Shown here one piece after another: positions 48,192 to 59,561 of a DNA stretch of 64,000 nt. Under the pieces are notes generated by a model. The model was not told the origin of the DNA and searched no databases. It saw nothing but the letters and a program-made list of their open reading frames with translations. Position numbers and translations under genes: made by a program. Location: positions 969,399-1,033,398 of the forward strand of contig NC_087383.1 of assembly GCF_963675165.1 (NCBI RefSeq), read 5' to 3'. This stretch comes from Halichondria panicea (taxonomy: Eukaryota > Porifera > Demospongiae > Suberitida > Halichondriidae). Numbering within the stretch: the stretch's first letter is position 1; each line of letters starts with the position of its first letter.

Positions 48192-49213
48192 ATGGCTAAA
48201 TTCAGTGGAGGTTACGATTACGATTTTGTAGATCAGCCCCCCAAATCTTTGGAGTGTTCAATATGCCTTTTGACGCTACGAGACTCCATGGTCATCAGTT
48301 GCTGTGGTAACCACTTTTGTGACCCTTGCATTGGTCGAATCAAGAGTAACAGAAAGCCTTGTCCTCTCTGCAATTCTCCAGACTTCATGACACTTCTCCA
48401 CAAGGGTGTGGCCCGAGAGGTGAATGCCCTGAGGGTGTATTGTCCCAAGAAGGCCCAGGGCTGTGACTGGCAAGGGGAGCTAGGACAAGTGGACCACCAC
48501 CTCAACCCCACGGCTAACTCTATAGGGGGATGTGGCTTTGTCATGATTGAGTGCAAGTATAAGTGCAGGGAAAAGTTCGAGCGACGAGCGATTGCTTCTC
48601 ATGAGGCTGACAATTGTGCTAATCGACCAATGAAGTGCAGGTGGCTTTTCTTGCTAGAAAATTAGAAATGCTAGCTACCGAGAATAGAGAAATTAAGAAT
48701 AAAGTGACAGCACTTGAGGCTGAAAATACGTTATTGAAACAGCAAATGGAAGCTAGACCGCTACCACCAGTACCTCCGTTCTACTTTACCATGTACAACT
48801 ATCGGCAATACAAGAAAGACAACTGTACAATAATGAGCCCACCATTTTATTCTCATCCTAAAGGCTACAAAATGAGCTTACAAATATACCCGAACGAATC
48901 CAACACTGGAACGAATACTCACATGTCAGTGTATGCTTTCATAATGAGAGGGGAATTTGATGATACGCTTCAGTGGCCATTCACAGGAAGAGTCACCGTA
49001 GATATATACAGCTACAAGTTAAAGAAATGGACTCAAATACAAGTATTCAATTTCAAGGAATACCCTATTGAGAGGGGATATGACGGTGTCATAAGCGATG
49101 GTAGTGGGTATCATCTATTTTTTCCACAAGACCAAGTTGAAACAGAGTACATGTTCAAGAATGGAAGTTATACATTTGTTTGCTTTCGAGTAAATCGTGT
49201 GGAATTAGTTTGA
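48192..49213 (+). pseudogene. RING-TRAF-MATH copy D (single frameshift)
   Basis: Open from MAKFSGGYDYDF through RING and TRAF zinc finger, then a 1-base deletion near 48630 (CGACCAATGAAGTG versus CGACCAATGGAAGT in G) shifts frame into a stop at 48665. The coiled coil and MATH continue in another frame from 48635 to the TGA at 49213. Every other part aligns with copy G. A consensus error beside the gap and repeats is a real alternative; if so, the protein would be intact. Confidence 0.75.
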
Positions 49214-49911
49214 ATGTGTATATTTAATTATATATGAACTGCCATAAAACAATTGTTACTCACAATAATCCGGCGTGTGGGGTAGGTATTATTTACAAAA
49301 AGTTTTACGTTCGTAGTACGATTACTCGGGTAAGTGTGGTGCGCATGAGCACTAACAATGGATACCAGGCCCTTTTTCGACTTAGCGTTCAATTAGAGAA
49401 CAAACGACCTGGGAACGAGGCTATACAATGTAAAACTTATCAGTCGCCGAATTTATGACCACAATATTATACAAGCTGCTTGATCATCTATTAGATGTAC
49501 ATAAGGTGTTTGTTTGCATGTGAGGTACAGGTATTGGTACGTATTGCCTAAGGGCAAGTGGTATAAAGCCGGGTCATGTGATCACACGGACTAACCCTCA
49601 TCACCATACTTGAGCTTTGGCCAGTCTGTGAGTGTGTGATGGATGTGGCCGAGGGATAGGTGAAGGTGGACAGGGAGAGACTACCCGAGAGGAAGGCGGA
49701 GCTTTGTGGCTTCCTCATACGATTGGACTGGATTATCACAAAGTCCTTCTGAAACGGCATACTCAGACTGTGTGTGTGTGTGGGGGGGGGGTCATGTGAT
49801 GTGAAGTCAAATAAAGACATTTCACGAGAAGAGCCGATGGAGGTAATATAATTTCTCATTAAAAAATCTTCTAAACGAAGTTGCTCAGTAATTCGCCATA
49901 ACATATTTTCT
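49214..49911. other. Copy D 3' flank
   Basis: Contains the conserved minus-strand tract (49640-49770, KDFVIIQSNRMRKPQSSA). Near-identical to 61968-62670. Confidence 0.45.
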
Positions 49912-50007
49912 TTGGCTAAGTAACTCGGAAGGCTGTCTTGAAGGAAGCCAGTCCAGCATTACCAAGGAATCACTCTTATTGTGTAATCACTTCGATCATG
50001 TATTCCC
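49912..50007 (-). pseudogene. Oxidase exon 1 fragment, truncated by a foldback element
   Basis: Matches GGAGGCTGTCTTGAAG...CCAGTCTAGATTCACCCAGA of oxidase exon 1 for under 100 bases, then ends at the foldback starting at 50008. Confidence 0.6.
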
Positions 50008-50278
50008 TAAGGCCACTCCAAGTGACACTCTGGTTTCTGGTCCTGAAGTTTTTCTAATTGCATGCAGGCGGGCGGCTTTTCTCATCATGTCATTATCAAT
50101 TTCACCTTATGAATCTCATTATTTTGCAAATGAATATCATTATCACACTATTTTGTGGCACATGGACCATTCTGCGCATGCGTAGTAGATAAAAATCCAA
50201 TAATGAGATAGAAATCCAAGAATAAAATCTAATGCGGGGGGTGGACCAGAAACCAGAGTATCACTTTGAGTGGCCTAA
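50008..50278. repeat. Foldback element with GGCCACTC arms
   Basis: TAAGGCCACTCCAAGTGACA and CTCTGGTTTCTGGTCC on the left pair with GGACCAGAAACCAGAG and TCACTTTGAGTGGCCTAA on the right, about 270 bp. Second-unit copy at 62758-63018. Confidence 0.75.
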
Positions 50279-50524
50279 TGGGAATTCAGCTAGACTCTGC
50301 GGCTGATACATGAGACTAGCTTAGAAAGGGCGGCTGATTTATGAGACACAAACCATCAGATTCACTGCCCACTTTATACAAACCACTTCCCGTGACCCAA
50401 AGTAGGGCTTGGGTTATTTATTCATGGGGCTCCAGGAGCTGGTGGTTGGGTGTCGGGAAACTGGCATCTGCCATCAGAGCGCTAATTTATCTGGAGTTCT
50501 GTAACTCTCAGTATGCACTGCTCG

Positions 50525-50685
50525 GTGTAGTGTACTTTATGCTGCCCTCGAAAGCAGTACTTATGCTACCTTAAAAAGTAGTACTTATGCTGCCCTAAAA
50601 AGCAGTACTTATGCTACCCTAAAAAGTAGTACTTATGCTGCCTTCGAAAAGCAGTACTTATGCTACCCTAAAAAGTAGTACTTAA
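50525..50685. repeat. Tandem repeat AGTACTTATGCTRCC
   Basis: About six units of a 25-26 bp repeat (AAAAAGTAGTACTTATGCTG / AAAAAGCAGTACTTATGCTA, alternating). It lies beyond the right edge of duplication unit 1. Confidence 0.75.
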
Positions 50686-51937
50686 TCCCTAAGCAGTTTC
50701 TGGCTAGACTGCTTTTTTTTAACGTTGGCACTGATTTGGCAGTATATAATTCAGTATATAGGCTTTTATGATCTGCATGCTTGCCACTGTTTCGGCTTAT
50801 AATTATAATTGAGAGTGACGTTTTAATATTATGTATACATAAGCATAAGCACATGTAGTAAAAGTCAACATCATGCACGTACACAATATTTAATGTTATA
50901 GTCTAAGTAGTCACTAGCGAGTGTGGAAGGTACTGGTCGCCATGGCAAATCTTATTCAAACTGCACATAGTTATGTTCCGCCATGCAATCTCTTGTATAG
51001 TATGGTCACTCAGAGAACTGATCTTTCGCCTCCTCGTCTGAGCAGCTAGCTATCTAAGCTTGTTGAGAACCCTCTTTAGTTTACCTAAGAGAGAGAGAGA
51101 AAGAGAGGTCACGGTAAACAATGTAGGAGAAGCGTGTGATTATATAACTAGTGTTCAAGCTGGCGCTGTGCTAATGCCTCTCGCCATGTTTTTGCTTTCG
51201 CTCTAAAGTATTAGAGTGTTATTAGTTTCTATAATGAATTTTATATTAAAGTTAGCTTATCTATATAAAGTCACTGAGAAGAAATGACTTATTTACATGC
51301 ATCTATTGTTGTTATTTATTGTATTATGTAGCTTACCAGGACCTCAAGAAAGAAGAAAATTGATTCTTCCAGGATCTGTAGTTCAGTGTATATAATATCT
51401 AAGAAGAAAAGACCTGTGTACATGCATATTGTTATCTATATTGTTATATGGTAGTGTTTTGTGGTTTACCAGGCCCTCAAGACAAAAATGATTCTGCCAG
51501 GAGGATCTGGATCTGGATCTTGGATATTATTTTCTCACACGTGGGGAATGAGCGCGCATGCGCATTACATCCATAGGAATAATTAAAGGGTGTGTCCCAA
51601 AGAGATCAATTTCACAAATGGCTACTGCTAGCTAGCTAGCTGTTTTAACAGATATTTTCTGAGTATTGTAGCTAACAAAAAGCTAGCGCTTTAGTGCAAG
51701 GCTAACTCATATGTTGAATAGAAAGTTTGTGCGGACAGATGATGCTATGAAAGATTCTGAAGAGACTGCAACAGCCTTCAATGTGAGTCAAACTAGCCAT
51801 AACTCGAGAAAGAAGCTTTAGTTTGCTAATCCACGAATCAAAATCCAAGAGAACGTGGCTAGAAGCCTATAGAAGCTGTTAGTTTTCGTCGCATTGTAAC
51901 CGTTGAGCAGTTATAGCTGGAATACACACACACACAG

Positions 51938-52529
51938 CAGGGGCGTAGCCAGACTTTTGACACAGGGGTTTCTTTCGAAAAACCAGCGGCGCGGTAGCGC
52001 CGGGAAATTTTAGCCACGCCCACTTCCGGTGCCACACCTTCTTGATTGGGGCACACCTACTGGTTACACCTACTGCTCATTGTTTGTAATGACTTTTTTA
52101 CATGTTTGTGAGAAGCTAGCTAGACTGTCTAGCTAGTCTAGCTAGCTATAGACATTCTAAAAGGCAGGTGTCAATTGTGTATTGCTAGTCTAGCTGAGCA
52201 CCATTACATTGTTTCATGTGGCTGAGATTGTTCTAAACTTGTCCTTCCTGAATATCGAATAAAGTTGTGAGTCTGAGAATACTGAAGCATGCAGGATTGA
52301 TACTAGAACTTAAGTCTTGGTCTTCTTTGTTTGAGGTAGATAGCTAGCTAGCTGAGACAAAGCTAGCCAAAGTGAAACGATTCACAGTGCTACATGATTT
52401 TGCAGCCACGTGCATGAAAAGATGGGCAGGGCTGCTTGATTTCAATTATTGGGGAGCCCTGCCCAATTTTCTCAGCAGCTCCTGGGGGGGTTTCTGGGCA
52501 ACCAGGAAACAATGGTAGCTACGCCCCTG
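51938..52529. mobile_element. hAT-like MITE, TIR CAGGGGCGTAGC
   Basis: Starts CAGGGGCGTAGCCAGACTTT and ends GGTAGCTACGCCCCTG, 592 bp. CAGGGGCGTAGC ends are typical of non-autonomous hAT elements. The 8 bp target duplication cannot be scored because both flanks are CA/CAGA simple repeat. Confidence 0.65.
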
Positions 52530-52530
52530 C

Positions 52531-52569
<39 letters not shown>

Positions 52570-52578
52570 CACACACAG
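52530..52578. repeat. (CAGA)n/(CA)n simple repeat
   Basis: About ten ACAG tetranucleotides (52530-52568) followed by CA units, at the edge of the nested hAT-like MITE. Confidence 0.9.
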
Positions 52579-52880
52579 TCAGCTTTACCGTATCCCTCGT
52601 GCGGCTACGCCTCGAGGCATAAAAATGATTATTTGTACCAGGATGTGCTCTGACACAGGAATATCCATTGTAACTCTCGATATGCGATATAGGGTAAATC
52701 CCATGGGCCTTCCAGGGTGTATATACATTCATATAGGGTACATGGAAACTACCATTGACAAAAAATTATGGAAAGCACAAATTTAAAATGTGCTGATGTT
52801 ATAATAATTATAGTACTATAAGCAGTATTTTGGACACAGAAGTTAGCAGTCCATTCAAGAGAGAGAAACTGGCATATCAG

Positions 52881-53486
52881 AAATTATTGGGGCGAGCAAA
52901 GCGAGTCCCTACCTAGTCTTCAACGTTGCAATTTTGTCTGTATGTATGTATGTATCCATACGTCATGGACCGGCACAATGATTTGCTTTTGGGACTCATG
53001 ATCCTTGCCGACTTCCACCGTTGCAATTTTGTCTGTATGTATCCATACGTCATGGACCGGCACAATGGTTTACTTTTGGGACTCATGATCTTACCGACTT
53101 CCACGTGGATTCAAGCTGAAATCAAACAAAAAAGATGAATCGAGAGCTAAAGTTATCATAAGCACACCAGGTGGAAACTATCTTACATTGGACGTATTTG
53201 GCCAAAATGTAGCAGCAATTGCTGAAATAGATGAAGCCGAAGTCACTGCTGACAACCTAATCTCTGCACAGCCCTTCTCATGTTCTTATAATGGTACTGT
53301 CATGAACTCAGTTACGCGACCTTGATAACTACCAGTGCGAATGTAAAATGCTTCTACTACGTATACTAAATTAATAACCTTGAATTTAAATACAACATAT
53401 TTCTTTTAATTCGTAAAACAAGCATGTTTTCTTACGCTCGCCCCACAATGTTCAACATTCTCCTAGTATTATTATTTTTAAATCAG
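52881..53486. mobile_element. GGGGCGAGC-TIR element inserted in a DMXL-like intron
   Basis: Left end TTGGGGCGAGCAAAGCGAGT and right end CTTACGCTCGCCCCACAA. The empty site is visible at 40630-40660 (GGCATATCAGCTAATGGAGG). The filled site has ATCAG on both sides (52876-52880 and 53482-53486). Inside, a unit of about 90 bp (TTGCAATTTTGTCTGTATGT, CCATACGTCATGGACCGGCA, GGGACTCATGATC) is tandemly doubled. No transposase is recognised. Confidence 0.7.
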
Positions 53487-53532
53487 TGGAGGTATAGCTA
53501 TATATATAGAGACGAGGGTATGCAGTCCTCAC

Positions 53533-54109
53533 CTGTTGTCGCTGCCGTCCCCACAGGTTGCTATGAAACTGGAGGAGCCGAGGAACAGAAAGTCACTGAG
53601 GTGCTTCATACCAGAGTATAGAGAGTGGTAGGGCTTGCGGGCAGCTGTGTGTATCCCTTGCCATAGCGACAGCTTGCCACTGTTGTCAGTCACTCCATAC
53701 TGTGGGGGTGGTACATGAGAGCATGAATTAAATTAGCAGAGGAGGGATACTTCTACAATTAAGCCACAAATAATATGCACCCAAAAGCCTAATGTGAATC
53801 CTAATTATAAGAGGACATTCTTAATACATTTCCTATATATAGCTGAATATTGAATAGGAAATGTATGCCCTCTTATAATATGAACAAGAGGGCATACATT
53901 TCCTAGCTAGGAAGATATAGGCAACAAAAGCTCCAGTTTTACAGTGCACACTAAAATGAGTGATTGAAATTCATTCACTTTGTTTCCCTCTGGAGTGAAT
54001 CGTATCATGGTGACGCTGGCCCCAGAGCCCGGGAGAATCTGGGTGGAGACTGGCCGAGGGTTACCAAATTCCCACATCACCACGGAGCCATCCATACAGC
54101 CAGTCAGAT
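53533..54109 (-). pseudogene. DMXL: DMXL-like exons a and b, duplicated remnant
   Basis: Exon b (53533-53699, 167 bases) and exon a (53979-54109, 131 bases) have identical lengths and near-identical sequence to 40674-40840 and 41113-41243, with intact splice sites. Exons c, d and e are missing, replaced by the element at 52881-53486 and other repeats, so no ending can be made. Confidence 0.75.
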
Positions 54110-54321
54110 CTGAGCAGATGTGGGGGGATATAACAATGTGTGCCATGGTAATGTTATTGTGGTATAACTAAAGAGGAGATATGTCATGAATGTAGTTAAG
54201 CCTAAGGACACGTAGATTTGGTTTGAGAAAATTTAAGGGCTGTCATTACTATAAAAGACAAACAAATAATGTGTTAGGTAAGCTTGCATGTATTTGCTGA
54301 TATAATATAGCTACCAATAAC

Positions 54322-54616
54322 AAGTTATAGTTGTGACACATGCACGAGTGCCACATGGGATATATTGGCTCAGTAGTGACTTAGGCCCGAGGGCCGCAGG
54401 CCTCGAGGGCAAGTGCACTACTGAGCCAATATATCCAATGTGCGCATGAGTGAGCTGTGTAACAACTGATTTGTTGCATTCCTTGTGCATTCCTTTCCAT
54501 GTACACATCACTCCTTTTATAGGACAACTAGTTTCAACTACTTGTGGTGGCTGTGGAATGCACCAGACGCAGATATTGGCACAGTGTTTCCTTTGATCTG
54601 CCCACTCAAAATGCAA
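54322..54616. repeat. Insertion with foldback, 5' of copy E
   Basis: Absent from the paralogous site near 41455 (CCAATAAACAATGCTTG). An inverted repeat spans about 54333-54470 (GGATATATTGGCTCAGTAGT paired with ACTACTGAGCCAATATATCC). The rest (54480-54610) is unrecognised. It sits within 40 bases of the acceptor upstream of copy E. Confidence 0.65.
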
Positions 54617-54646
54617 CAATGCTTGTTTCTACAGCTGGCTGGAGAA

Positions 54647-55698
54647 ATGGCTAAATTCAGTGAGGTTATGATAATGATTTTGTAGATCAGCCCCCAAAAA
54701 CTTTGGAGTGTTCGATATGCCTGTTGACGCTACGAGACCCCATGGTCATCAGTTGCTGTGGTAACCACTATTGTGAAGCTTGCATTGGTCGAATCACTAA
54801 CAACAGAAATCCTTGTCCTCTCTGCAATTCTCCAGACTTCACGACACTTCTCCACAAGGGTGTGGCCCGAGAGGTGAATGCCCTGAGGGTGTATTGTCCT
54901 AAGAAGGCCCAAGGCTGTGACTGGCAAGGGGAGCTAGGACAAGTGGACCGCCACCTCAACCCCACGGCTAACTCTAGCGGATGTGGCTTTGTCATGGTTG
55001 AGTGCAAGTACAAGTGCGGAGGATTGTTCGAACGACGAGTGATTGCTTCTCATGAGGCTGACAATTCTGCTAAGCGACCAATCGAAGTGAAGATGGCCTT
55101 TCTTGCTAGAAGATTAGAAATGCTAGCTACAGAGAATAAGAATGAAGTTGAAGCTAAAGTTACAGCACTCAAAACACAACTCCAAGCTGAAGTTACAACA
55201 CTTCACAAAGAAGTTATCGCATTAAAAGCCGAAAACACATTATTAAAAGCAAATAGAAGCTCGATCATCACTACAATTACCTCCTTTCTACTTTACCGTG
55301 CTTAACTATGAGCAGAGCAAGAAGAACAACCACATAATATTGAGCCCACCATTTTATACGCATCCTAAAGGGTACAAAATGTGCTTACAAATATACCCAA
55401 ACGGATTCTGGTCTGGACAGAATACACACTTGGCATTGTTTATTAACATAATGAGGGGGGAGTTCGATGACACGCTTCAGTGGCCATTCACAGGAAGAGT
55501 CACCATAGATATGGACAACAAGTTTAAGCAATGGACTCAAATAATAGTGGTCAACTTCAAGGATTATCCAACAAGTGGTAACTATACAGGTATTATCAAG
55601 TTCTTCGACACGACCAAGTTGCAGCAGAGTACATGATCGAGAATGGAATTCGTCACAGTCATGTCCATTTTCAAGTAAATCGTGTGGAACTAGTTTAA
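54647..55698 (+). pseudogene. RING-TRAF-MATH copy E (pseudogene)
   Basis: Shares with copy B the 1-base deletion after codon 5 (TTCAGTGAGG). It has its own 1-base deletion near 55247 (ATTAAAAGCAAAT versus TTGAAACAGCAAAT in B) that breaks the coiled coil before MATH, and a rearranged stretch at 55568-55605 that deletes IKRMRDHL-type sequence. The Trp codon that is a stop in B is intact here. RING and zinc finger are open from about 54694. Confidence 0.85.
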
Positions 55699-56188
55699 AC
55701 GTGTGTATTTAGAAGTACTAAATGTGAATTTCTTATTACAATTGACTCACAATAAGCCAGCGTGGGGTGAGGGGGGCCATTCTCCGCACTCCAACCACGT
55801 TCCTCCTCCATGCAACAGGCTCACCTATATGGGGCTACTGTGCACCCTTACATGGGCCACACCCATTAACTGCAAGGGAAACTCATATCAACAACACTGG
55901 AAGCACATGGTTGTAACTAGTGTAACAATCTTATCACTCACTACAATTAATGAAAGCTGCTAGCTATAATTATATTTAGCAACAGCAATAATGGTCACAT
56001 GTTACTCCATATACTGTTGGGGTGAGGAGTATGAACCATTAGCTGGTATAGGAACTCAAATGCCATTTATTATTATTATAATCGTACATTTTTGGGTACA
56101 GTGAAACAAATTAACTGTTAAAAATTAACCTATATCAGTAGCACAAAAATGGACCAATCCAATAAAGGTTTAATAAGCGAAACACTAT
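55699..56188. other. Copy E 3' flank
   Basis: Near-identical to 42549-43038; no gene supported. Confidence 0.6.
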
Positions 56189-56310
56189 GTTTCCCTCTGA
56201 AGTGAATCGGACGCTGGGCCCAGAGCCCGGGGGAATCTGGGTGGAGACTGGCCGAGAGTTACCAAACACCCACATCACCACGGAGCCATCCATATATACA
56301 GCTAATCAGA
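56189..56310 (-). pseudogene. DMXL: DMXL-like exon a fragment
   Basis: Second-unit copy of 43039-43160, with the same indels, so the decay predates the duplication. Confidence 0.6.
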
Positions 56311-56664
56311 TCTAAGCAGGTGCATGTGGGGGGATATAACACTATTGTTCAGATATATGATTATGGTTATGTTGCTAAGAGATGAAGGAGAATGAACAAT
56401 GAATCTGTTAAAGACACACCCAGTTTAAAAAAAAAATAACAGCAAGACACCAGTTAGGAGGTAAGCATAAGTGTTCAACGCTTGTGTTTGTGTAGCCTCG
56501 GTCCCAGGCCGATAGAACGAAGTTATCTAGTTGGTGGCCTAGCTAGAGACAACTCGGCTGGGAACAAGGCTAGTGTTTGTGGTATACAGTCACATTGCTA
56601 TAACACAACTGATGACATAATTATAGCTACAAAATGTTTGTTTCTAATACAGCCGGCTCGAAAA

Positions 56665-57654
56665 ATGGCTACATGTACATTCAGTGGAGGTTACGATTAT
56701 GATTTTGTAGATCAACTCCCCAAATCTTTGAAGTGTTCGATATGTCTGTTGACTCTACGAGACCCCATGGTCATCAGTTGCTGTGGTAACCACTTTTGTG
56801 ACCCTTGCATTGGTCGAACCAAGAGTAACAGAAAACCTTGTCCTCTCTGCAATTCTCCAGACTTCACGACACTTCTCCACAAGGGTGTGGCCCGAGAGGT
56901 GAACGCCCTGAGGGTGTATTGTCCCAAGAAGGCCCAAGGCTGTGACTGGCAAGGGGAGCTAGGACAAGTGGACCACCACCTCAACCCCACGGCTAACTCT
57001 AGGGGGTGTGGCTTTGTCATGGTTGAGTGCAAGTACAAGTGCGGGGGATTGTTCGAACGACGAATGATTGCTTCTCATGAGGTTGACGATTGTGCTAAAC
57101 GACCAATCGAAGTGAAGATGGCTAGAAAATTAGAGATGCTAGCTACAGAAGTTACGACACTCAAAGCTGAGAACACGTCACTGAAACAGCAAATGGAAGC
57201 TCGACCACTACCACCAGTACCTCCGTTCTACTATACCCTAAATAATTATCAGCAGTGTAAGGAGGAAAACCGTACAAAAACGAGCCCACCATTCTATTCT
57301 AATCCTAAAGGCTACAAAATGCGCTTAGAGATACACCCAAACGGATTCGGGACTGGACAGAATACACACTTGTCATTGTTTGTATTCATAATGAGAGGGG
57401 AGTTCGATGACATGCTTCAGTGGCCATTCACAGGAAGAGTCACCATAGATATGTACAGCAACAAGTCAAAGCAGTGGACTCAACTGCAAGTGGTTGATTT
57501 CAAGGATAATCCAGTTGAGAGGAAATGTGATCGTTCAACGAGTGGTGGTAATGGGTATCACATCACACAAGACAAAATTACAGAGTACGTGATCAAAGAA
57601 GAAACTCATCATACTCGTGTCTGTTTTCGAGTAAATCGTGTGGAACTAGTTTAA
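56665..57654 (+). CDS. RING-TRAF-zinc-finger-MATH protein, copy F (intact)
   Basis: 329 residues, the duplicate of copy C. Within the domains it differs by Asn-to-Asp in GGYDYDF, Asp-to-Asn in PTANSRG and Asp-to-Gly in CGFVM. All RING (CSIC, CCGNHFCDPC, CPLC) and TRAF-finger ligands and the MATH core LQWPFTGRVTIDMY are present. The acceptor-like ATACAG is 14 bases 5' of the ATG. The frame is also open upstream to 56482 through the foldback repeat. Predicted E3 ligase or signalling adaptor. Confidence 0.87.
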   Translation: MATCTFSGGYDYDFVDQLPKSLKCSICLLTLRDPMVISCCGNHFCDPCIGRTKSNRKPCPLCNSPDFTTLLHKGVAREVNALRVYCPKKAQGCDWQGELGQVDHHLNPTANSRGCGFVMVECKYKCGGLFERRMIASHEVDDCAKRPIEVKMARKLEMLATEVTTLKAENTSLKQQMEARPLPPVPPFYYTLNNYQQCKEENRTKTSPPFYSNPKGYKMRLEIHPNGFGTGQNTHLSLFVFIMRGEFDDMLQWPFTGRVTIDMYSNKSKQWTQLQVVDFKDNPVERKCDRSTSGGNGYHITQDKITEYVIKEETHHTRVCFRVNRVELV

Positions 57655-58219
57655 ATGTTGTGTATTTACTGCCGTAGACTTGATATAATTGCCTCACAAT
57701 AAGCCAGAGTGGGGTGGGGGGCCATTCTCTGCACTCCAACCACGTTCCTCCTCATCAACTGCAGGGGACATGCGTACAAATTACATGTATATAATAATAT
57801 CACCTACATACTCTATACTGTAACAGTGAATCTTAATTGTTGCTCACTACAACCATAGATCATAGAGTATAGAAAATAGAGGGATGGGTGAAGGTGGACA
57901 GGGAGAGATCTAGACGACCCGAGAGGAAGGCAGAGCTTTGTGGCTTCCTCACACGATTGGACTGGATCATCACAAAGTTCTCCTTCTGAAACGGCATGCT
58001 CAGACTGTGTGTGTGCATGCATAGATACATTTGTACTGTAATTTATAGTATCTATGGGTGTATGTGTGTGGGCGGGGGGATCATGGTTTGAAGTCAATAA
58101 CGACATTGCATGAAAAGGACCATGTGATGGAGGTAATATAATTTCTCATTAAAAATCTCCTAAAAGAAGATGTTTAGTAATTCGCCATAACATATTTTTT
58201 GGTTATAACTTCTTGGCTT
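57655..58219. other. Copy F 3' flank
   Basis: Contains the conserved minus-strand tract (57865-58010). Nearly identical to 44505-45078. Confidence 0.45.
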
Positions 58220-58530
58220 CAAGTATAGCGTGGGAGGCTGTCTTGAAGCTATAGTCCAGCATCACCCAGAAATCGCTGCGTAATCACTTCAGGATTGATT
58301 TTGTGGATTTTTCTCTTGTGCTTTGCTCAACTGAGAAAAAATACGTTAGCTGTAAGAGTGCTCTTTGTAGCTGGGAGCCAGCATGAGCTAGTGATCTCAG
58401 ATCTCAACCATGCATTTTCGCCATAGCCATGTGAATTTCAGCTTCCAATTGTAGATTGCTTGCCGTTGGACTGAGCAATTTCAGACTGCAACTAAATATA
58501 TATATGGGCGCAGCTGCAGGCTGCTTAAAC
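58220..58530 (-). pseudogene. Oxidase exon 1 fragment with 5' flank
   Basis: Second-unit copy of 45079-45390. Confidence 0.72.
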
Positions 58531-58977
58531 AGGGCTGGTAACAATGGTATAATACAGTAACCACTGTCAAGGAATTCTTACAAGTATATATTTCATCTCT
58601 AGTGTATATAAAGATAAAAACGGTACATAAAGCCTTTTACAGTGGTGACATGCACTTCAACTACAGTCTCATCAACAGCTAGTGCGCATGTGCATATGCA
58701 GCCGTCCCTTTACTGCATGTGGTGGTAATTAGAGGGCAACTTGAATTGATAAAAACACTGAGCTGTCTGAAGACTAATAACCATGCATGTAACCATGCTT
58801 AGGGGACAGAACTAGCAAGACCAACAAGTCTTGTTGATTGCCATTTATAAGAAGCTAGACAATGCAACTTGAACATTTTGTAGAGAAATGTACAGTTTGA
58901 ATCCAAACTCACTCAGAGGCACAGAACGTAAAATACAAACACACACAATCATAACACTACAGTTTGACATTTCACAC

Positions 58978-59044
58978 TACCGTTGGCATGGAGGCCGGGG
59001 TACGAGGCAAGCTCCTCAAATGAATTGCTGTCCAGAACCTGTGA
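58978..59044 (-). pseudogene. DMXL: DMXL-like terminal exon with internal deletion
   Basis: Same internal deletion as 45826-45892 (GGTACGAGG...GTTGGCATGGAGG), so the deletion predates the duplication. Confidence 0.68.
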
Positions 59045-59323
59045 TGTTAGCCTTGATTCAAGGCCTTGAATCGAGGCTACTGTGATGTATGCAAATGGTA
59101 AAGAGGCATAAATTATATAATTTTTATACCATTATACTGAACCTGCACAGGTGACACTTATATGGTAAAGAGGGGATTATATTATCTTGACCGTATGCAT
59201 GTACGTATGGAGGTAGAAAACGCATTAATGAGGCTTCATAGTAATTCCATAGGAAAGCCAGTGAAAACAGTACAGATGGGCCAATTGGGGGGAGGGACAA
59301 TGGCACTAAGGAAAGGTTCACTA

Positions 59324-59561
59324 TACCGTATAGCGCGAAATTTTCGAGGCACTTATATTTCGTGGATTGGCCTCTAAAAACCATTTCGTTGCACAATGTT
59401 TGCGGAATGACTGCTTACCGGAAGCCACGCCTTTAAATATTTGCATGATAGCAAGTAATTCTAATTAAAGAACAATTTTCGTAGACTTAATTTTCGTGTA
59501 GAATTCTAACCCACGAAATCCGCGAAAATTAAGCCCCTCAAAAATTTCGCGCTATACGGTA
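59324..59561. mobile_element. ACCGTATAGCG-TIR MITE with clean TA target duplication, copy 4
   Basis: 238 bp, ends TACCGTATAGCGCGAAATTT and AAATTTCGCGCTATACGGTA. TA is duplicated at 59322-59323 and 59562-59563. The empty site in unit 1 reads GGTTCACTATGCAATGCATA (46151-46170). Short TIRs plus TA target suggest a Tc1/mariner-type or related MITE. Confidence 0.88.

Larger units (their letters stand above)
51147..52622. mobile_element. Dispersed repeat, inverted copy, with nested MITE
   Basis: 51147-51937 is the reverse complement of 60120-60877. The terminal ACCGTATCCCTCGTGCGGCT...GAGGCATAA part reappears at 52588-52622. It was split by a MITE (51938-52529) and a CAGA/CA simple repeat (52530-52578). 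No transposase ORF is visible, so class is unknown. Confidence 0.65.

Noticed and set aside
50525-50685. Possible CRISPR-like array
   Set aside because: Contiguous 25 bp tandem repeat without unique spacers, in a eukaryotic context.
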